DNA of 64,000 bases from an uncultured Gemmatimonadota bacterium (GTDB lineage Bacteria; Latescibacterota; UBA2968; UBA8231), in contig CAITNQ010000307.1 in assembly GCA_903893785.1 (NCBI GenBank), positions 48,323 through 112,322 of the forward strand, read 5' to 3'. The notes beneath the pieces were generated by a model. The model ran no database searches. It saw nothing but the letters and a program-made list of their open reading frames with translations, and was not told where the DNA came from. Position 1 is the first letter of the stretch, and every line of letters begins with the position of its first letter. Of the stretch, positions 7,659 through 16,780 are shown piece by piece. Position numbers and translations under genes: made by a program.

Positions 7659-8798
7659 TCAGGCCTCCTGCCCGGCCTGGGCTTGGCGCAAAACGGCGGC
7701 TACGGCCATTTCGGTCGTCAAATCAGTGATCACCGTGACGCCGGCACGGCGCAGAATCTGCCACGTCTCCTCCTGATGATTGCCCAACGCCTTGGCCACC
7801 ATGGGGACCGCGGCGCCTTCGGCCAACACCTCGGCCAGGCCCAGAGCCCCCTCGTGGATGGGGTTGATGCCGCCGTACACGTTGACCAGTACCGCTTGGA
7901 GTCCGGGCTGTTCGAGCACCAGGCGCAGGGCCGCCGCCATCAGTTCACGGGTGATCCCGCCACCGGTCTCTAGGAAGTTGGCCGGGCGGGGTCCCCCGGC
8001 GGCAGCGATCAGATCCATCGTGGCCATGGCCAGACCCGCGCCACTGCAGATCAGGCCGATCTCACCGCCGGCCAAGGGCACGAAGGTCATGCCCAGTTGG
8101 CGAGCCCTTTCGGCCCGGGGGTCGCCTTCCGGGTCGCGCGGGCGCCAGTCAGGGTGGCGGAAGCGGGCCGCCTCGTCCGTCTCGCAGACCGCATCGACCG
8201 CGACCAGGCGGCCGTCTGGCGTGAGGACCAGGGGGTTGATCTCGGCGATCATGGCCTCCTGGCCGGCAAATACCTCGTACAGACGCATGGCGGCGGCGGC
8301 GACTTCGGCCGCGGCCGCACCCAGGTCGGCGGTGGCGGCGGTGGCTGCAGCCGCGGTTAGCCCCGCCAACGGATCGAGGGTGCAGGTCCGCATGCTGCCC
8401 GGCGCGCGACTGGCATGCGCCTCAATGTCGACCCCGCCGGCGGACCCGACCAGCAGGGCGGGGCTGCCCGTGGAGCCGTTGACCACCAGGCCCAGGTAAT
8501 ACTCATGCGCCGCTTGCAGGCGTTCCTCCACCAGGACGGCGTCGCAAGGCAGCCCCCGTACCGACGTACCGAGGAGCGCCGCCGCCGCGCGGTAGGCTTC
8601 CTCCGGCGTGTCGGCCGGCCGCACACCGCCGGCCTTGCCGCGGCCACCGGCCAACACCTGCGCCTTGACCATGCACGGACGGCCCAGGTTCGCCGCCGCC
8701 GCCGCCGCCGCCGTGGCGGTGCGGACTACCTCACCGGCCGGCACCGCGATGCCGGCGGCAGCGAACCAGGCTTTGGCTTCGTATTCGTGCAGTCTCAC
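7659..8798 (-). CDS. sucC: Succinyl-CoA synthetase, beta subunit
   Basis: The 379-residue product begins VRLHEYEAKAWF, the usual ATP-grasp start of SucC, and has AGGRGKAGGV, VEERL, EINPLV and the C-terminal ligase domain with NVYGGI. The GTG at 8798 was chosen because it gives the family N-terminus, has CAGGAG upstream, and follows the dapA-like stop by 13 bases. The C-terminal motif NVYGGINPIHEGA is shortened compared with the classic NIFGGI region. Nucleotide preference (ATP or GTP) cannot be told from sequence alone. Confidence 0.92.
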   Translation of the reverse strand: MRLHEYEAKAWFAAAGIAVPAGEVVRTATAAAAAAANLGRPCMVKAQVLAGGRGKAGGVRPADTPEEAYRAAAALLGTSVRGLPCDAVLVEERLQAAHEYYLGLVVNGSTGSPALLVGSAGGVDIEAHASRAPGSMRTCTLDPLAGLTAAAATAATADLGAAAAEVAAAAMRLYEVFAGQEAMIAEINPLVLTPDGRLVAVDAVCETDEAARFRHPDWRPRDPEGDPRAERARQLGMTFVPLAGGEIGLICSGAGLAMATMDLIAAAGGPRPANFLETGGGITRELMAAALRLVLEQPGLQAVLVNVYGGINPIHEGALGLAEVLAEGAAVPMVAKALGNHQEETWQILRRAGVTVITDLTTEMAVAAVLRQAQAGQEA

Positions 8799-8811
8799 GC
8801 CCGCTCCTGCC

Positions 8812-9762
8812 TCAGGCCGCGCCTCCCGGATTGTTCTCCGGGACCTCGACGACTCCACGGGTATCGGGCTCCACCTTGCCCATCTGGACCAACACATCGC
8901 GCAGCTTCTGCCGCTGCTGTTGCGTCAGCCGCCCCACCGGGGCTCGCGGCGGGCCGGCCGGTAGCCCGACCAACTCGGCACCGGCTTTGAGCATGGACGG
9001 GAAGGTGCCCAGGCCGAAAGCCAGGCGCAACGGCGCCAGGCGTCGCTGCGCGGCCAGGGCTTCGTCGAACTTGCCCCAGGCGAAGTTGTCGAAAACCTTG
9101 ACCGCCAGTTCGGGCGCGATGTTGGCGCTGGCCGCGATGGCGCCGCTGGCGCCGTGGACCAGAGCGGCGTAGATCAGCGTGTCGCGGCCCATCAGCACCC
9201 GGAAATCGTTGGGGGTCCGCCGCAGGTACTCGGTGGTCAGCGTCAGATCGCCCGAGCTGTCTTTGATGCCGACAACGTTCTCCACCTCCTCGGCCAGGCG
9301 CACGACCAGGTCAACCGGCAGAGGGTTATTGGTCCGGTCCGGGTTGGTGTAGAGGAGCACCGGTAGATCGACCGCCCGCGCCACCGCCTGGTAGTGGCGG
9401 AACATCTCGTCGGCGTTGGGGGTGATGAAGGTGGGCGTCAGCACCGAAAGACAGTCGACGCCGGCTTTGGCCGCTATCTCGGCCAGTTGGATGGCCTCGC
9501 GCGTGGTGTTGGCGCAGGTGCCCACGTACACCGGCACGCGGCCTTTGGTATAGGCCACCGTCCACTCGAAGACGCGCTGCTTCTCTTCCACCGTCAGAGC
9601 CCAGAACTCACCCGCCGTGCCCACGGTGAAGACGCCATCGACGCCGGCGGCGATGACGTGGTCGATCATGGCCTCCAGGCCGCGTTCGTCCAGTTCCTCG
9701 GCTTCGGTCATCGGCGTAATCACCGCCGGGATGATGCCGCAGATGAACTCGGTGTTGCGCAT
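8812..9762 (-). CDS. DapA/N-acetylneuraminate lyase family aldolase or dehydratase
   Basis: A 316-residue class I (Schiff-base) TIM-barrel enzyme. The family signature GTAGEFWALT is at 49-58. The catalytic Tyr138 is in LLYTNP, Arg143 sits where DapA binds the substrate carboxylate, and Schiff-base Lys167 is in GIKDSSGD. The ATG at 9762 has TGGAGGAA upstream; the longer frame is low-complexity leader sequence. It is the first gene of the sucCD-kor operon. True dihydrodipicolinate synthase is possible, but the neighbours suggest catabolism leading to 2-oxoglutarate, as in relatives that act on 4-hydroxy-2-oxoglutarate, deoxy-sugar acids or hydroxyproline-derived pyrroline carboxylate. The substrate is not determinable here. 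Confidence 0.8.
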   Translation of the reverse strand: MRNTEFICGIIPAVITPMTEAEELDERGLEAMIDHVIAAGVDGVFTVGTAGEFWALTVEEKQRVFEWTVAYTKGRVPVYVGTCANTTREAIQLAEIAAKAGVDCLSVLTPTFITPNADEMFRHYQAVARAVDLPVLLYTNPDRTNNPLPVDLVVRLAEEVENVVGIKDSSGDLTLTTEYLRRTPNDFRVLMGRDTLIYAALVHGASGAIAASANIAPELAVKVFDNFAWGKFDEALAAQRRLAPLRLAFGLGTFPSMLKAGAELVGLPAGPPRAPVGRLTQQQRQKLRDVLVQMGKVEPDTRGVVEVPENNPGGAA

Positions 9763-9937
9763 GGCGAGTTCCTCCAGAGATGGCCTCGCGGCACAGGGGA
9801 GATGGGGCCCGGCGGCAATAGCGCGGGGCGGTAGCCTCCGAGCCGGTCCAGGGCCGCCGGACCTGGCTGTCGACCCTCGGTGGGCCGCAGCCCGTCGCCG
9901 GGCTGGCACCGCCAGGTGGGGTACCCTGAGTTAATTT

Positions 9938-9953
9938 AGCAACATGCGTACCA
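9938..9953 (-). promoter_or_regulatory. Sigma-54 promoter of the dapA-sucCD-kor operon
   Basis: The minus strand reads TGGTACG-CATG-TTGCT (9953 to 9938), one mismatch from TGGCACG-N4-TTGCW, with the essential GG and GC ten bases apart. Transcription would start near 9926, about 165 bases before the dapA-like ATG. A GGTCACCGG word lies about 20 bases upstream (9980-9972). Confidence 0.6.
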
Positions 9954-10138
9954 AAGGTCGCGGGCCGGTGGCCGGTGACCAGCGGCGACGGGTTCGCTGC
10001 CGTGGTTCCGGCGGCCCGGGCCCGCAGCCCGCACCTGCGCGCTCGGCGCGCCGCGCCAGGGGTGCGAATCGGGCCGCCGCGGGCGCGCTCAGGGGGCGGG
10101 AAACCAACAACGGGACGGGCCTCGTGTGCCGCGGCAGA

Positions 10139-10172
10139 GCGGCCGGCCGGCAAGGGCTGCCCGGCCGGCCGC
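10139..10172. terminator. GC hairpin downstream of rrf2
   Basis: GCGGCCGGCCGG (10139-10150) pairs perfectly with CCGGCCGGCCGC (10161-10172) around a 10-base loop, about 70 bases past the rrf2 stop. No U-tract follows, so it may act as a Rho-assisted or pausing hairpin. Confidence 0.4.
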
Positions 10173-10240
10173 GCCTGGGACGCCCTGGTCTCAGTGGGCT
10201 CGCGGCCAGCGTCTCACCGGTTGGCGGCGCGGTCCGGGGG

Positions 10241-10660
10241 TCAATTCAGGTCGGCCGGCAAGGCCTGTTCGAGCACATCACTGATCCGGGTCGATTCCAA
10301 CGCGTGCATGATCCGCGTCTTGATCTCGGCCCACTGGTAGTGCATGGGGCAGGGGGTGTTGTCGGAGCACTCCGGCAGGCCGAGAAGACACCCCTGGCCG
10401 AATTGCGGGCCGTCGATGGCCTGGACCACCTCCAGCAGTCGGATGTCGGCCGCCGGCCGGGCCAGACGGAACCCGCCGCCTCGCCCCTTGAACGACAGCA
10501 GCAGCCCGGTCTTGGACAGATCTTGCAGGATTTTTGCCAGGAAATGCTCGGGAATGCTCAATTCGCGGGCAATGTCGCGGCTCAACATGGGCTGGCCCCC
10601 TTCGGCAGCCACACGGACGACTGCGCGCAGACCGTACTTGCACGCCTGCGATAGAATCAT
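10241..10660 (-). CDS. Rrf2-family Fe-S transcriptional regulator
   Basis: A 139-residue winged-helix regulator beginning MILSQACKYGLRAVV. It has the family helix 'LAKILQDLSKTGLLLSFKG' and 'GGGFRLARP'. Cys91, Cys98 and Cys104 (C-X6-C-X5-C) fit the three-cysteine [2Fe-2S] site of IscR/NsrR-type members, so it likely senses Fe-S status, oxygen or nitric oxide. It lies 135 bases downstream of hemN on the same strand and may share its transcript. No isc or suf genes are in the window, so it is not called IscR. Targets are unknown. Confidence 0.85.
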   Translation of the reverse strand: MILSQACKYGLRAVVRVAAEGGQPMLSRDIARELSIPEHFLAKILQDLSKTGLLLSFKGRGGGFRLARPAADIRLLEVVQAIDGPQFGQGCLLGLPECSDNTPCPMHYQWAEIKTRIMHALESTRISDVLEQALPADLN

Positions 10661-10795
10661 CGCCTACCTCCGGGCGGAACCGCGTGTATCTTTGGGGCAC
10701 ACCCCACTGCCAGCCTGCCTGACGCACCCGGCGGCAGCCGGCCGGGCACAACAGAAGATAAAGGAAGCCGAAGATATGACAATCAGCTCCGGAAC

Positions 10796-12175
10796 CTATA
10801 CCGTGCGGGAGAACGTCGGCTGCTCACGGGTTTTCTCGCGCAGATAGCGATCAAACACCATGGCGATGTTGCGGATGAACAACAACCCCAGAGGCGTTGC
10901 CTCAAGACTGTCGTCATGCATCGCCAGCAACCCGTCGGCGGCGGGGCCGTCGGCCAGGTCCTGCAACTCGCGGGCGAAGTAGGCGCCGAAATCGATGCCG
11001 AACTGCCGTTCCACGTCACTGCGCCGGAGGAAACCGTTGCACATCAGCGTCGTGATCACGTCGCGACGCAGGCGGTCGTCGTCGCTGAGCGCGTAGCCTT
11101 TCTCGATCGGGGCCACGCCGGCTTCCAGCGCTGCGTAGTAGGTGCTCAGTTTGCGGCAGTTCTGTGCGTATGCCCCGGCAGCATCGCCGATCGCGGTGAT
11201 CCCCAAGCCCAGCATGGTTGAGGCCCGGTGGACCGTGTAGCCCATGAAGTTCCGGTGCAGCCGCCGCTCGCCCACCGCGATGCTGAGTTCGTCCTCGGGC
11301 AGCGCGAAGTGGTCCATGCCGATCTGGCGGTAGCCGCTGCTGCGGAAGGTGCGAATGGCCTGCGCGATCAACTCGAGCTTGGCCATGCCTTTGGGCAGCC
11401 GGGTCACGTCCAGGCGCTTCTGGTGGCCCTTGATCCACGGCACATGCGCGTACGAATAGACCGCCACGCGGTCCGGGCGCAGGCTGACGACCGCTTCCAG
11501 CGTCCGGGCGAAGCTGGTGGCGGTCTGCCCGGGCAGACCGTAAATGAGATCGATATTGATCGATTCGAAGCCCAGCTCGCGGCAGCAGGCGAACAACTCT
11601 CGCGTGCCGGCCTCGTCCTGGTTTCTGCCGATGGCCTGCTGCACCTCGGGGGTGAAGTCCTGGACCCCCATGCTCAGGCGGTTGAAGCCCAGTCGACGCA
11701 GGGTCTCGATGTGGGCGCGGGTGGTCACGCGGGGATCGACCTCGATCGCCACCTCTGCCTGCGACATGATGTCGAAGCGGGCCGCCACCGCGGCATGGAC
11801 ACGCTCCAACTGCCCGGGCGTCATGTAGGTGGGCGTACCCCCGCCCAGATGGAATTGCTGCACTGGGAACCGGCCCGCCACCAGGCCGGCGAGCAGGGAT
11901 ATCTCCTTGTCCAGGTAATCAAGGTAACGGGCGGCGACCTCACGGTGCGGCGTGATGACCACATTGCAGCCGCAGAAGGTGCACCGGTGCTCACAGAAGG
12001 GCAGGTGCACGTACAGGGACAGAGGTTCGGCCGGGCTCAGCTGCGCCAGGCGGGCGCTGTAGTCGGCCGCGCTGAACCCCTCGTGGAACTCGACCGCGGT
12101 GGGGTACGACGTGTAGCGGGGACCCGGGCGGTCGTAGCGGTGCAGCAGTTCGGCGCTGACGTGCAGATCGTCCAT
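10796..12175 (-). CDS. hemN: Oxygen-independent coproporphyrinogen III oxidase
   Basis: A radical-SAM enzyme that decarboxylates coproporphyrinogen III in anaerobic heme synthesis. The 459-residue product (family about 457) has GPRYTSYPTA near the start, the cluster motif CEHRCTFCGC (Cys61, Cys65, Cys68 plus Cys70) and HLGGGTPTYM. Full length and the CFCGC-type motif separate it from HemW and other heme chaperones. The ATG at 12175 matches the E. coli HemN N-terminus; its ribosome site is weak and a start at 12226 is possible. Heme synthesis agrees with the heme-type PAS kinase in this window. Confidence 0.93.
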   Translation of the reverse strand: MDDLHVSAELLHRYDRPGPRYTSYPTAVEFHEGFSAADYSARLAQLSPAEPLSLYVHLPFCEHRCTFCGCNVVITPHREVAARYLDYLDKEISLLAGLVAGRFPVQQFHLGGGTPTYMTPGQLERVHAAVAARFDIMSQAEVAIEVDPRVTTRAHIETLRRLGFNRLSMGVQDFTPEVQQAIGRNQDEAGTRELFACCRELGFESINIDLIYGLPGQTATSFARTLEAVVSLRPDRVAVYSYAHVPWIKGHQKRLDVTRLPKGMAKLELIAQAIRTFRSSGYRQIGMDHFALPEDELSIAVGERRLHRNFMGYTVHRASTMLGLGITAIGDAAGAYAQNCRKLSTYYAALEAGVAPIEKGYALSDDDRLRRDVITTLMCNGFLRRSDVERQFGIDFGAYFARELQDLADGPAADGLLAMHDDSLEATPLGLLFIRNIAMVFDRYLREKTREQPTFSRTV

Positions 12176-12691
12176 TGCGTACCTGTGGGCGGCGAGCCTG
12201 AACTGCGGCGAGAACGCGCTGGCCATGCACGGCTTGGCGCTGACGGTTCGTTCCCGCGGCGACGTGCAGCCTACCAATATACCGATGCGCGTCCTGCAGG
12301 AAAGCGAGGCCGCCCAGCCCCCTGGCGAAACCGGGTCGGCGGGTCGATTCCGGGACAACCTTGGGACGCTTGGCGGCGAACTGAGACACCTCTGTCCCGG
12401 CGGCTGCGGCCCAGTCGCGAGGCCCCCCGGGCTAACCTTCTCGGGCGCATGCCGGCGCCCTGCCTGTCACCGGTCAGGTCAGTGGCACTTGGTTTGCTGT
12501 ACGTACTAGTAGATGGATGCTAATCGCCGATGCCCGGCGGCCCCTCTGGGACTTTGTCTCCACCGTTCCACATCCGGCCCTGTGCCCCGGGTCGGTCGGC
12601 GAAGACCGATCATGTTCCCCGGCAACCCGACGCACCCGCCCGCGTCGGTCACCCCGGGATGGATGCGGACCCGACTGCCAGGAGGGAAGCC
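12176..12691. other. Divergent regulatory region between hemN and uspA-nifJ
   Basis: This 516-base gap separates hemN (minus) from uspA (plus). It contains the sigma-54 promoter at 12483-12498 and a TGTCACCGG word about 5 bases before it. A weak TATATT -10-like element for hemN lies near 12276-12281 on the minus strand without a convincing -35. I found no FNR or CRP palindrome and no small gene. Confidence 0.4.
12483..12498 (+). promoter_or_regulatory. Sigma-54 promoter of the uspA-nifJ operon
   Basis: TGGCACT-TGGT-TTGCT matches TGGCACG-N4-TTGCW with one mismatch and correct GG-N10-GC spacing. Transcription would start near 12510, about 180 bases before uspA. Leader length resembles those of the two other sigma-54 promoters in the window. 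Confidence 0.6.
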
Positions 12692-13153
12692 ATGATCCGG
12701 ATCGCCAAGGTGCTGCTGCCTACGGACCTGTCCGAGTATGCCGCGGGTGCGGTTCCGTATGCAGTGGAGTTCGCCCGTTCCTTCGGCGCCGCCCTGCATC
12801 TGCTCAGCGTCGTCGACGCCCACTGGGTGGGACCAGTGGTCAACGTCGAGTTCCCCGGCCAGGTCGAGGACACCCTGCAGTTCCACCGCCAGGCAGCTGA
12901 ACGCGGCGTGCGTTCACTGGCGGACGAGATCTCCGGGGTGGCCGTACGCACCGAGGTGCTCATCGGGGCGCCGCACGTCGAGATCGTCCGGTACGCGCGC
13001 CGGGAAGAGATCGACCTGATCGTTCTGGCCACCCACGGTCGCACTGGCCTGGCCCACGCCCTCATCGGCAGCGTCGCTGAGAAGGTCGTGCAGATGGCGC
13101 CCTGCCCGGTGCTGACCGTCAAGCACTCCGCGCACGAGTTCGTCATGCCTTAG
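12692..13153 (+). CDS. Universal stress protein, UspA family
   Basis: A 153-residue cytoplasmic alpha/beta protein starting MIRIAKVLLPTDLSEYA. The nucleotide-binding loop is GRTGLAHALIGS followed by VAEKVVQMAPCPVLTV, matching the G-X2-G-X9-G-S/T pattern of ATP-binding Usps. The ATG at 12692 has AGGAGGGA upstream; the longer frame upstream has no family match. It is first in an operon with nifJ (16 bases apart). Usps next to fermentative and anaerobic enzymes often adjust metabolism during energy stress; a specific effect on NifJ is only inferred. Confidence 0.88.
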   Translation: MIRIAKVLLPTDLSEYAAGAVPYAVEFARSFGAALHLLSVVDAHWVGPVVNVEFPGQVEDTLQFHRQAAERGVRSLADEISGVAVRTEVLIGAPHVEIVRYARREEIDLIVLATHGRTGLAHALIGSVAEKVVQMAPCPVLTVKHSAHEFVMP

Positions 13154-13169
13154 CGGAAAGAGGTTGAGA

Positions 13170-16100
13170 ATGGAGAGACGCATCGTCACGATCGAAGGCA
13201 GCGAAGCGGCCGCTTCGGTGGCGCACCGGTTGAGCGAGGTCATCGCCATTTACCCGATCACGCCCTCGTCGGGCATGGGGGAGATGGCTGATGCCTGGTC
13301 GGCTGCCGGGCGCAAGAACGTCTGGGGCACCGTACCCCACGTCATCGAGATGCAGAGCGAGGGAGGCGCTGCGGGCGCCATCCACGGCGCTCAGGTCGCC
13401 GGCGCCCTGACCACCACCTTCACGGCATCTCAGGGCCTGCTGCTGATGATCCCCGACATGTACAAAATTGCCGGGGAGTTGACGCCTTTTGTCATGCACG
13501 TTTCGGCCCGCGCCCTGGCTACCCATGCGCTGTCGATCTTCGGCGACCACAGCGATGTCATGTCAGTGCGCCAGACCGGCTTTGCGCTGCTGGCCTCCGG
13601 CTCGACGCAGGAGATCCACGACCTGGCGCTGGTGGCGCACTCGGCCACCTTGGCCACACGCGTTCCCTTCCTGCATTTCTTCGACGGTTTCCGCAGCACG
13701 CACGAAGTCGGCAAGATCGAGGAACTTACCGACGGCGACCTGCGCACGCTGATCTCCGATGAGCTGGTGTGGCAGCTCCGGTCGCGGCGCCTGACGCCCG
13801 ATGCCCCGACCCTGAAGGGCACGGCCCAGAACCCGGATGTCTATTTCCAGGGGCGCGAAGCCGGCAACCGCTTCTACGATGCCTGCCCGGCCGCGGTCCA
13901 GGCGGCCATGGACCAGTTCGCTGCCCTCACCGGCCGGAGTTACCACCTGTTCGACTACGTCGGCGCTGCCGATGCCGAACGGGTCATGGTGATCATGGGT
14001 TCGGGAGCCGAAGTCGCCCACGAAGCAGTCGAAGCCCTGACCGCCAGCGGCGAGAAGGTGGGGGTGCTGAAGGTCCGTCTGTACCGACCCTTCGACGCGA
14101 CCAGCTTCGTCCGGGCCCTGCCGGCTTCGGCGCAGACCATCGCCGTGCTCGACCGCACCAAGGAACCGGGTGCGGGCGGCGAGCCGCTGTTCCTCGACGT
14201 AGTCGGTGCCCTGGACGAACTGGAGATAACCGGCAAACGGGTCATCGGTGGGCGCTATGGCCTGGGCTCCAAGGAATTCAACCCGGCCATGGTCAAGGGG
14301 GTGTTCGACGAAATGAAGGCGGCGCGGCCGAAGAAGCACTTCACCATCGGCATCGTCGACGACGTCACCCGCCTGAGCCTGGCCTACGATCCCGACTTCA
14401 GCACCGAACAGGACGACGTCACCCGGGCCCTGTTCTACGGCCTCGGTTCGGACGGCACGGTGGGCGCCAACCGTAACTCGATCAAGATCATCGGCGAGGA
14501 GACGGCCAACTACGCCCAGGGCTACTTCGTGTTCGACTCGCGCAAATCCGGCTCCATGACGGTGTCGCATCTGCGCTTCGGGCCCCGTCCCATCCGCTCT
14601 TCGTACCTGATCGATCGCGCCAACTTCGTCGCCTGTCATCAAGCGGTATTCCTGGAGAAGATCGACGTGCTGGCGCAGGCGACCACCGGCGCCACCTTCC
14701 TGCTCAACTGCCAGGAACCGCGCGAGCGGGTCTGGGACAGTCTGCCCCGCCACATCCAGGAGCAGATCGTCAACAAGAAGATCCGCCTGTTCGCCATCGA
14801 CGCGTATAAGGTGGCTCGCGAGACCGGCATGGGCGGTCGCATCAACACCGTGATGCAGACCTGTTTCTTCGCCATCTCCAACGTGTTACCGCGCGAAGAC
14901 GCCATCGCCCGCATCAAGGACGCCATCAAGAAGACGTACGGGAAGCGTGGCGAGGAAGTCGTCAAACGTAACTACGCCGCCGTCGACCAGACGCTGGAGA
15001 ACCTGTACGAGATACCGGCAGCCGGGGTTAGCAGCACGGTTCCCATGCCGCCGGTGGTGTCGGACAAGGCGCCGCAGTTCGTCCGCGAGGTCACGGCCCG
15101 CATGATGGAGAAGCCGGGTGACCTGGTGGGGAGCCATATCCCGGTGAGTCTGCTGCCGGTAGACGGCACGTACCCGACCGGTACGACGCAGTGGGAGAAG
15201 CGCAACATTGCCCTGGAAATCCCGGTGTGGGATCCCGAGACCTGCATCCAGTGCAACAAGTGCGCCATGGTCTGCCCGCACGCGGTGATCCGCTCCAAGG
15301 TCTATTCGGCTGACCTGTTGGCTGGGGCCCCGCCCACGTTCAAGTCCACCGCCGCCAAGGGCCGCGACTTCCCCGAGGGCTCGGTCTTCACCATCCAAGT
15401 GGCCCCCGAAGACTGCACCGCCTGCGGTCTGTGCGTTGAGGTCTGCCCGGCCAAGAACAAGCGCGAGACGCGGCTGAAGGCCATCAACCTGGCGCCCCAG
15501 CCGCCGCTGCGCGAGTCTGAGCGCGCCAACTGGGAGTTCTTCCAGGGCCGGTTGCCGCTGCCCGACCGGCGCGAACTGAAGCTCAACACGGTCAAGGGGG
15601 CGCAGTTCCTTGAGCCCCTGTTCGAGTTCTCCGGCGCCTGTGAAGGGTGTGGCGAGACGCCCTATGTTAAGCTGGTCAGCCAGCTTTTTGGTGATCGCAT
15701 GCTGGTCGCCAACGCCACCGGTTGCTCCTCGATCTACGGCGGCAACCTGCCGACGACGCCGTGGACCCGGAACGCCGACGGCCGCGGCCCGGCCTGGTGC
15801 AACTCTCTGTTTGAGGACAACGCCGAGTTCGGTCTGGGCATGCGGTTGACGGTCGACAAACACACCGAATACGCGCGCGAGTTGCTGCAGCAGCTGCGCG
15901 AGGCTGTCGGCGGCGAGTTGGCGGATGCGCTGTTGGGCGCCGCCCAGGCCTCGGAAGCCGATATCTACGAACAGCGGCAGCGGGTGTCCGAGCTCAAGAC
16001 CCGGTTGGCGTCGCTGGCGCAACCGCAGGCGCAGCAACTGTTGACCGTGGCCGACATGCTGGTGCGCAAGAGCGTGTGGATCATGGGTGGCGACGGCTGG

Positions 16101-16763
16101 GCCTACGACATCGGTTACGGTGGCCTCGACCACGTGCTGGCCTCCGGCCGCAACGTGAACGTGCTGGTACTGGACACCGAGGTTTACTCCAACACCGGTG
16201 GGCAGATGTCCAAATCCACGCCCATGGGGGCCGTGGCCAAGTTCGCCGCCGGCGGCAAGCCAGGGCCGAAGAAGGACCTGGGACGCATGATCATGACCTA
16301 CGGCAATGTGTACGTGGCGGCCGTGGCCATGGGCGCCAATGACACCCAGACGGTGCGCGCGCTGCTGGAAGCCGAGGCCTATGACGGTCCGTCACTGGTG
16401 ATCGCCTACAGCCACTGCATCGCGCACGGCATCAACATGCGGCAGGGCCTGGAACAGCAGCAGTCGGCGGTGGATTCCGGGCACTGGCCGTTGTTCCGCT
16501 ACCATCCGGCGCTCGCCGAGGCCGGCAAGAACCCCCTGACGCTGGACTCCAAGGCGCCCAAGATGGCCTTCAAGGACTACGCCTACAAGGAGACCCGCTA
16601 CAGCATGCTGTCCAAGGCCAAGCCTGAGATCGCCGAAGGCTTCCTGCGCCATGCGCAGGAGGGTGTCAGTTCGCGCTGGCGGCTGTACGAGCAGTTGGCC
16701 AGCATGGCCTATGGCAGTGGTGCCGGGGTGACCGTGACCGAAGCCGCAACCCAGTCCGAGTAG
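13170..16763 (+). CDS. nifJ: Pyruvate:ferredoxin (flavodoxin) oxidoreductase
   Basis: Oxidises pyruvate with CoA to acetyl-CoA, CO2 and reduced ferredoxin. The 1197-residue single-chain enzyme has the usual order: TPP-pyrimidine domain with YPITPSSGM, transketolase C-terminal-like and gamma domains, a ferredoxin domain with CIQCNKCAMVCP (about 691) and CTACGLCVEVCP (about 748), then the TPP-binding domain with CEGCGETPY (about 823), GGDGWAYDIG (about 973) and TEVYSNTGGQ. The ATG at 13170 is preferred over a TTG six bases earlier because of the AAAGAGG site. It is co-transcribed with uspA and a DHOD-like gene. It would be the main source of reduced ferredoxin for the hydrogenase. Confidence 0.97.
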   Translation: MERRIVTIEGSEAAASVAHRLSEVIAIYPITPSSGMGEMADAWSAAGRKNVWGTVPHVIEMQSEGGAAGAIHGAQVAGALTTTFTASQGLLLMIPDMYKIAGELTPFVMHVSARALATHALSIFGDHSDVMSVRQTGFALLASGSTQEIHDLALVAHSATLATRVPFLHFFDGFRSTHEVGKIEELTDGDLRTLISDELVWQLRSRRLTPDAPTLKGTAQNPDVYFQGREAGNRFYDACPAAVQAAMDQFAALTGRSYHLFDYVGAADAERVMVIMGSGAEVAHEAVEALTASGEKVGVLKVRLYRPFDATSFVRALPASAQTIAVLDRTKEPGAGGEPLFLDVVGALDELEITGKRVIGGRYGLGSKEFNPAMVKGVFDEMKAARPKKHFTIGIVDDVTRLSLAYDPDFSTEQDDVTRALFYGLGSDGTVGANRNSIKIIGEETANYAQGYFVFDSRKSGSMTVSHLRFGPRPIRSSYLIDRANFVACHQAVFLEKIDVLAQATTGATFLLNCQEPRERVWDSLPRHIQEQIVNKKIRLFAIDAYKVARETGMGGRINTVMQTCFFAISNVLPREDAIARIKDAIKKTYGKRGEEVVKRNYAAVDQTLENLYEIPAAGVSSTVPMPPVVSDKAPQFVREVTARMMEKPGDLVGSHIPVSLLPVDGTYPTGTTQWEKRNIALEIPVWDPETCIQCNKCAMVCPHAVIRSKVYSADLLAGAPPTFKSTAAKGRDFPEGSVFTIQVAPEDCTACGLCVEVCPAKNKRETRLKAINLAPQPPLRESERANWEFFQGRLPLPDRRELKLNTVKGAQFLEPLFEFSGACEGCGETPYVKLVSQLFGDRMLVANATGCSSIYGGNLPTTPWTRNADGRGPAWCNSLFEDNAEFGLGMRLTVDKHTEYARELLQQLREAVGGELADALLGAAQASEADIYEQRQRVSELKTRLASLAQPQAQQLLTVADMLVRKSVWIMGGDGWAYDIGYGGLDHVLASGRNVNVLVLDTEVYSNTGGQMSKSTPMGAVAKFAAGGKPGPKKDLGRMIMTYGNVYVAAVAMGANDTQTVRALLEAEAYDGPSLVIAYSHCIAHGINMRQGLEQQQSAVDSGHWPLFRYHPALAEAGKNPLTLDSKAPKMAFKDYAYKETRYSMLSKAKPEIAEGFLRHAQEGVSSRWRLYEQLASMAYGSGAGVTVTEAATQSE

Positions 16764-16780
16764 CGAGCGAGGAGAAGACG

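Larger units (their letters stand above)
9763..10240. other. Intergenic region with operon promoter and a strong hairpin
   Basis: This 478-base gap holds the leader and sigma-54 promoter of the dapA-suc-kor operon and, further right, a 12-bp perfect hairpin after rrf2. Open frames across it are arginine/proline-rich and match nothing. No small gene is supported. Confidence 0.4.

Noticed and set aside
9904..9917. TGGCACC as a -24 element on the plus strand
   Set aside because: No GC dinucleotide at the required ten-base distance (the position reads TG).
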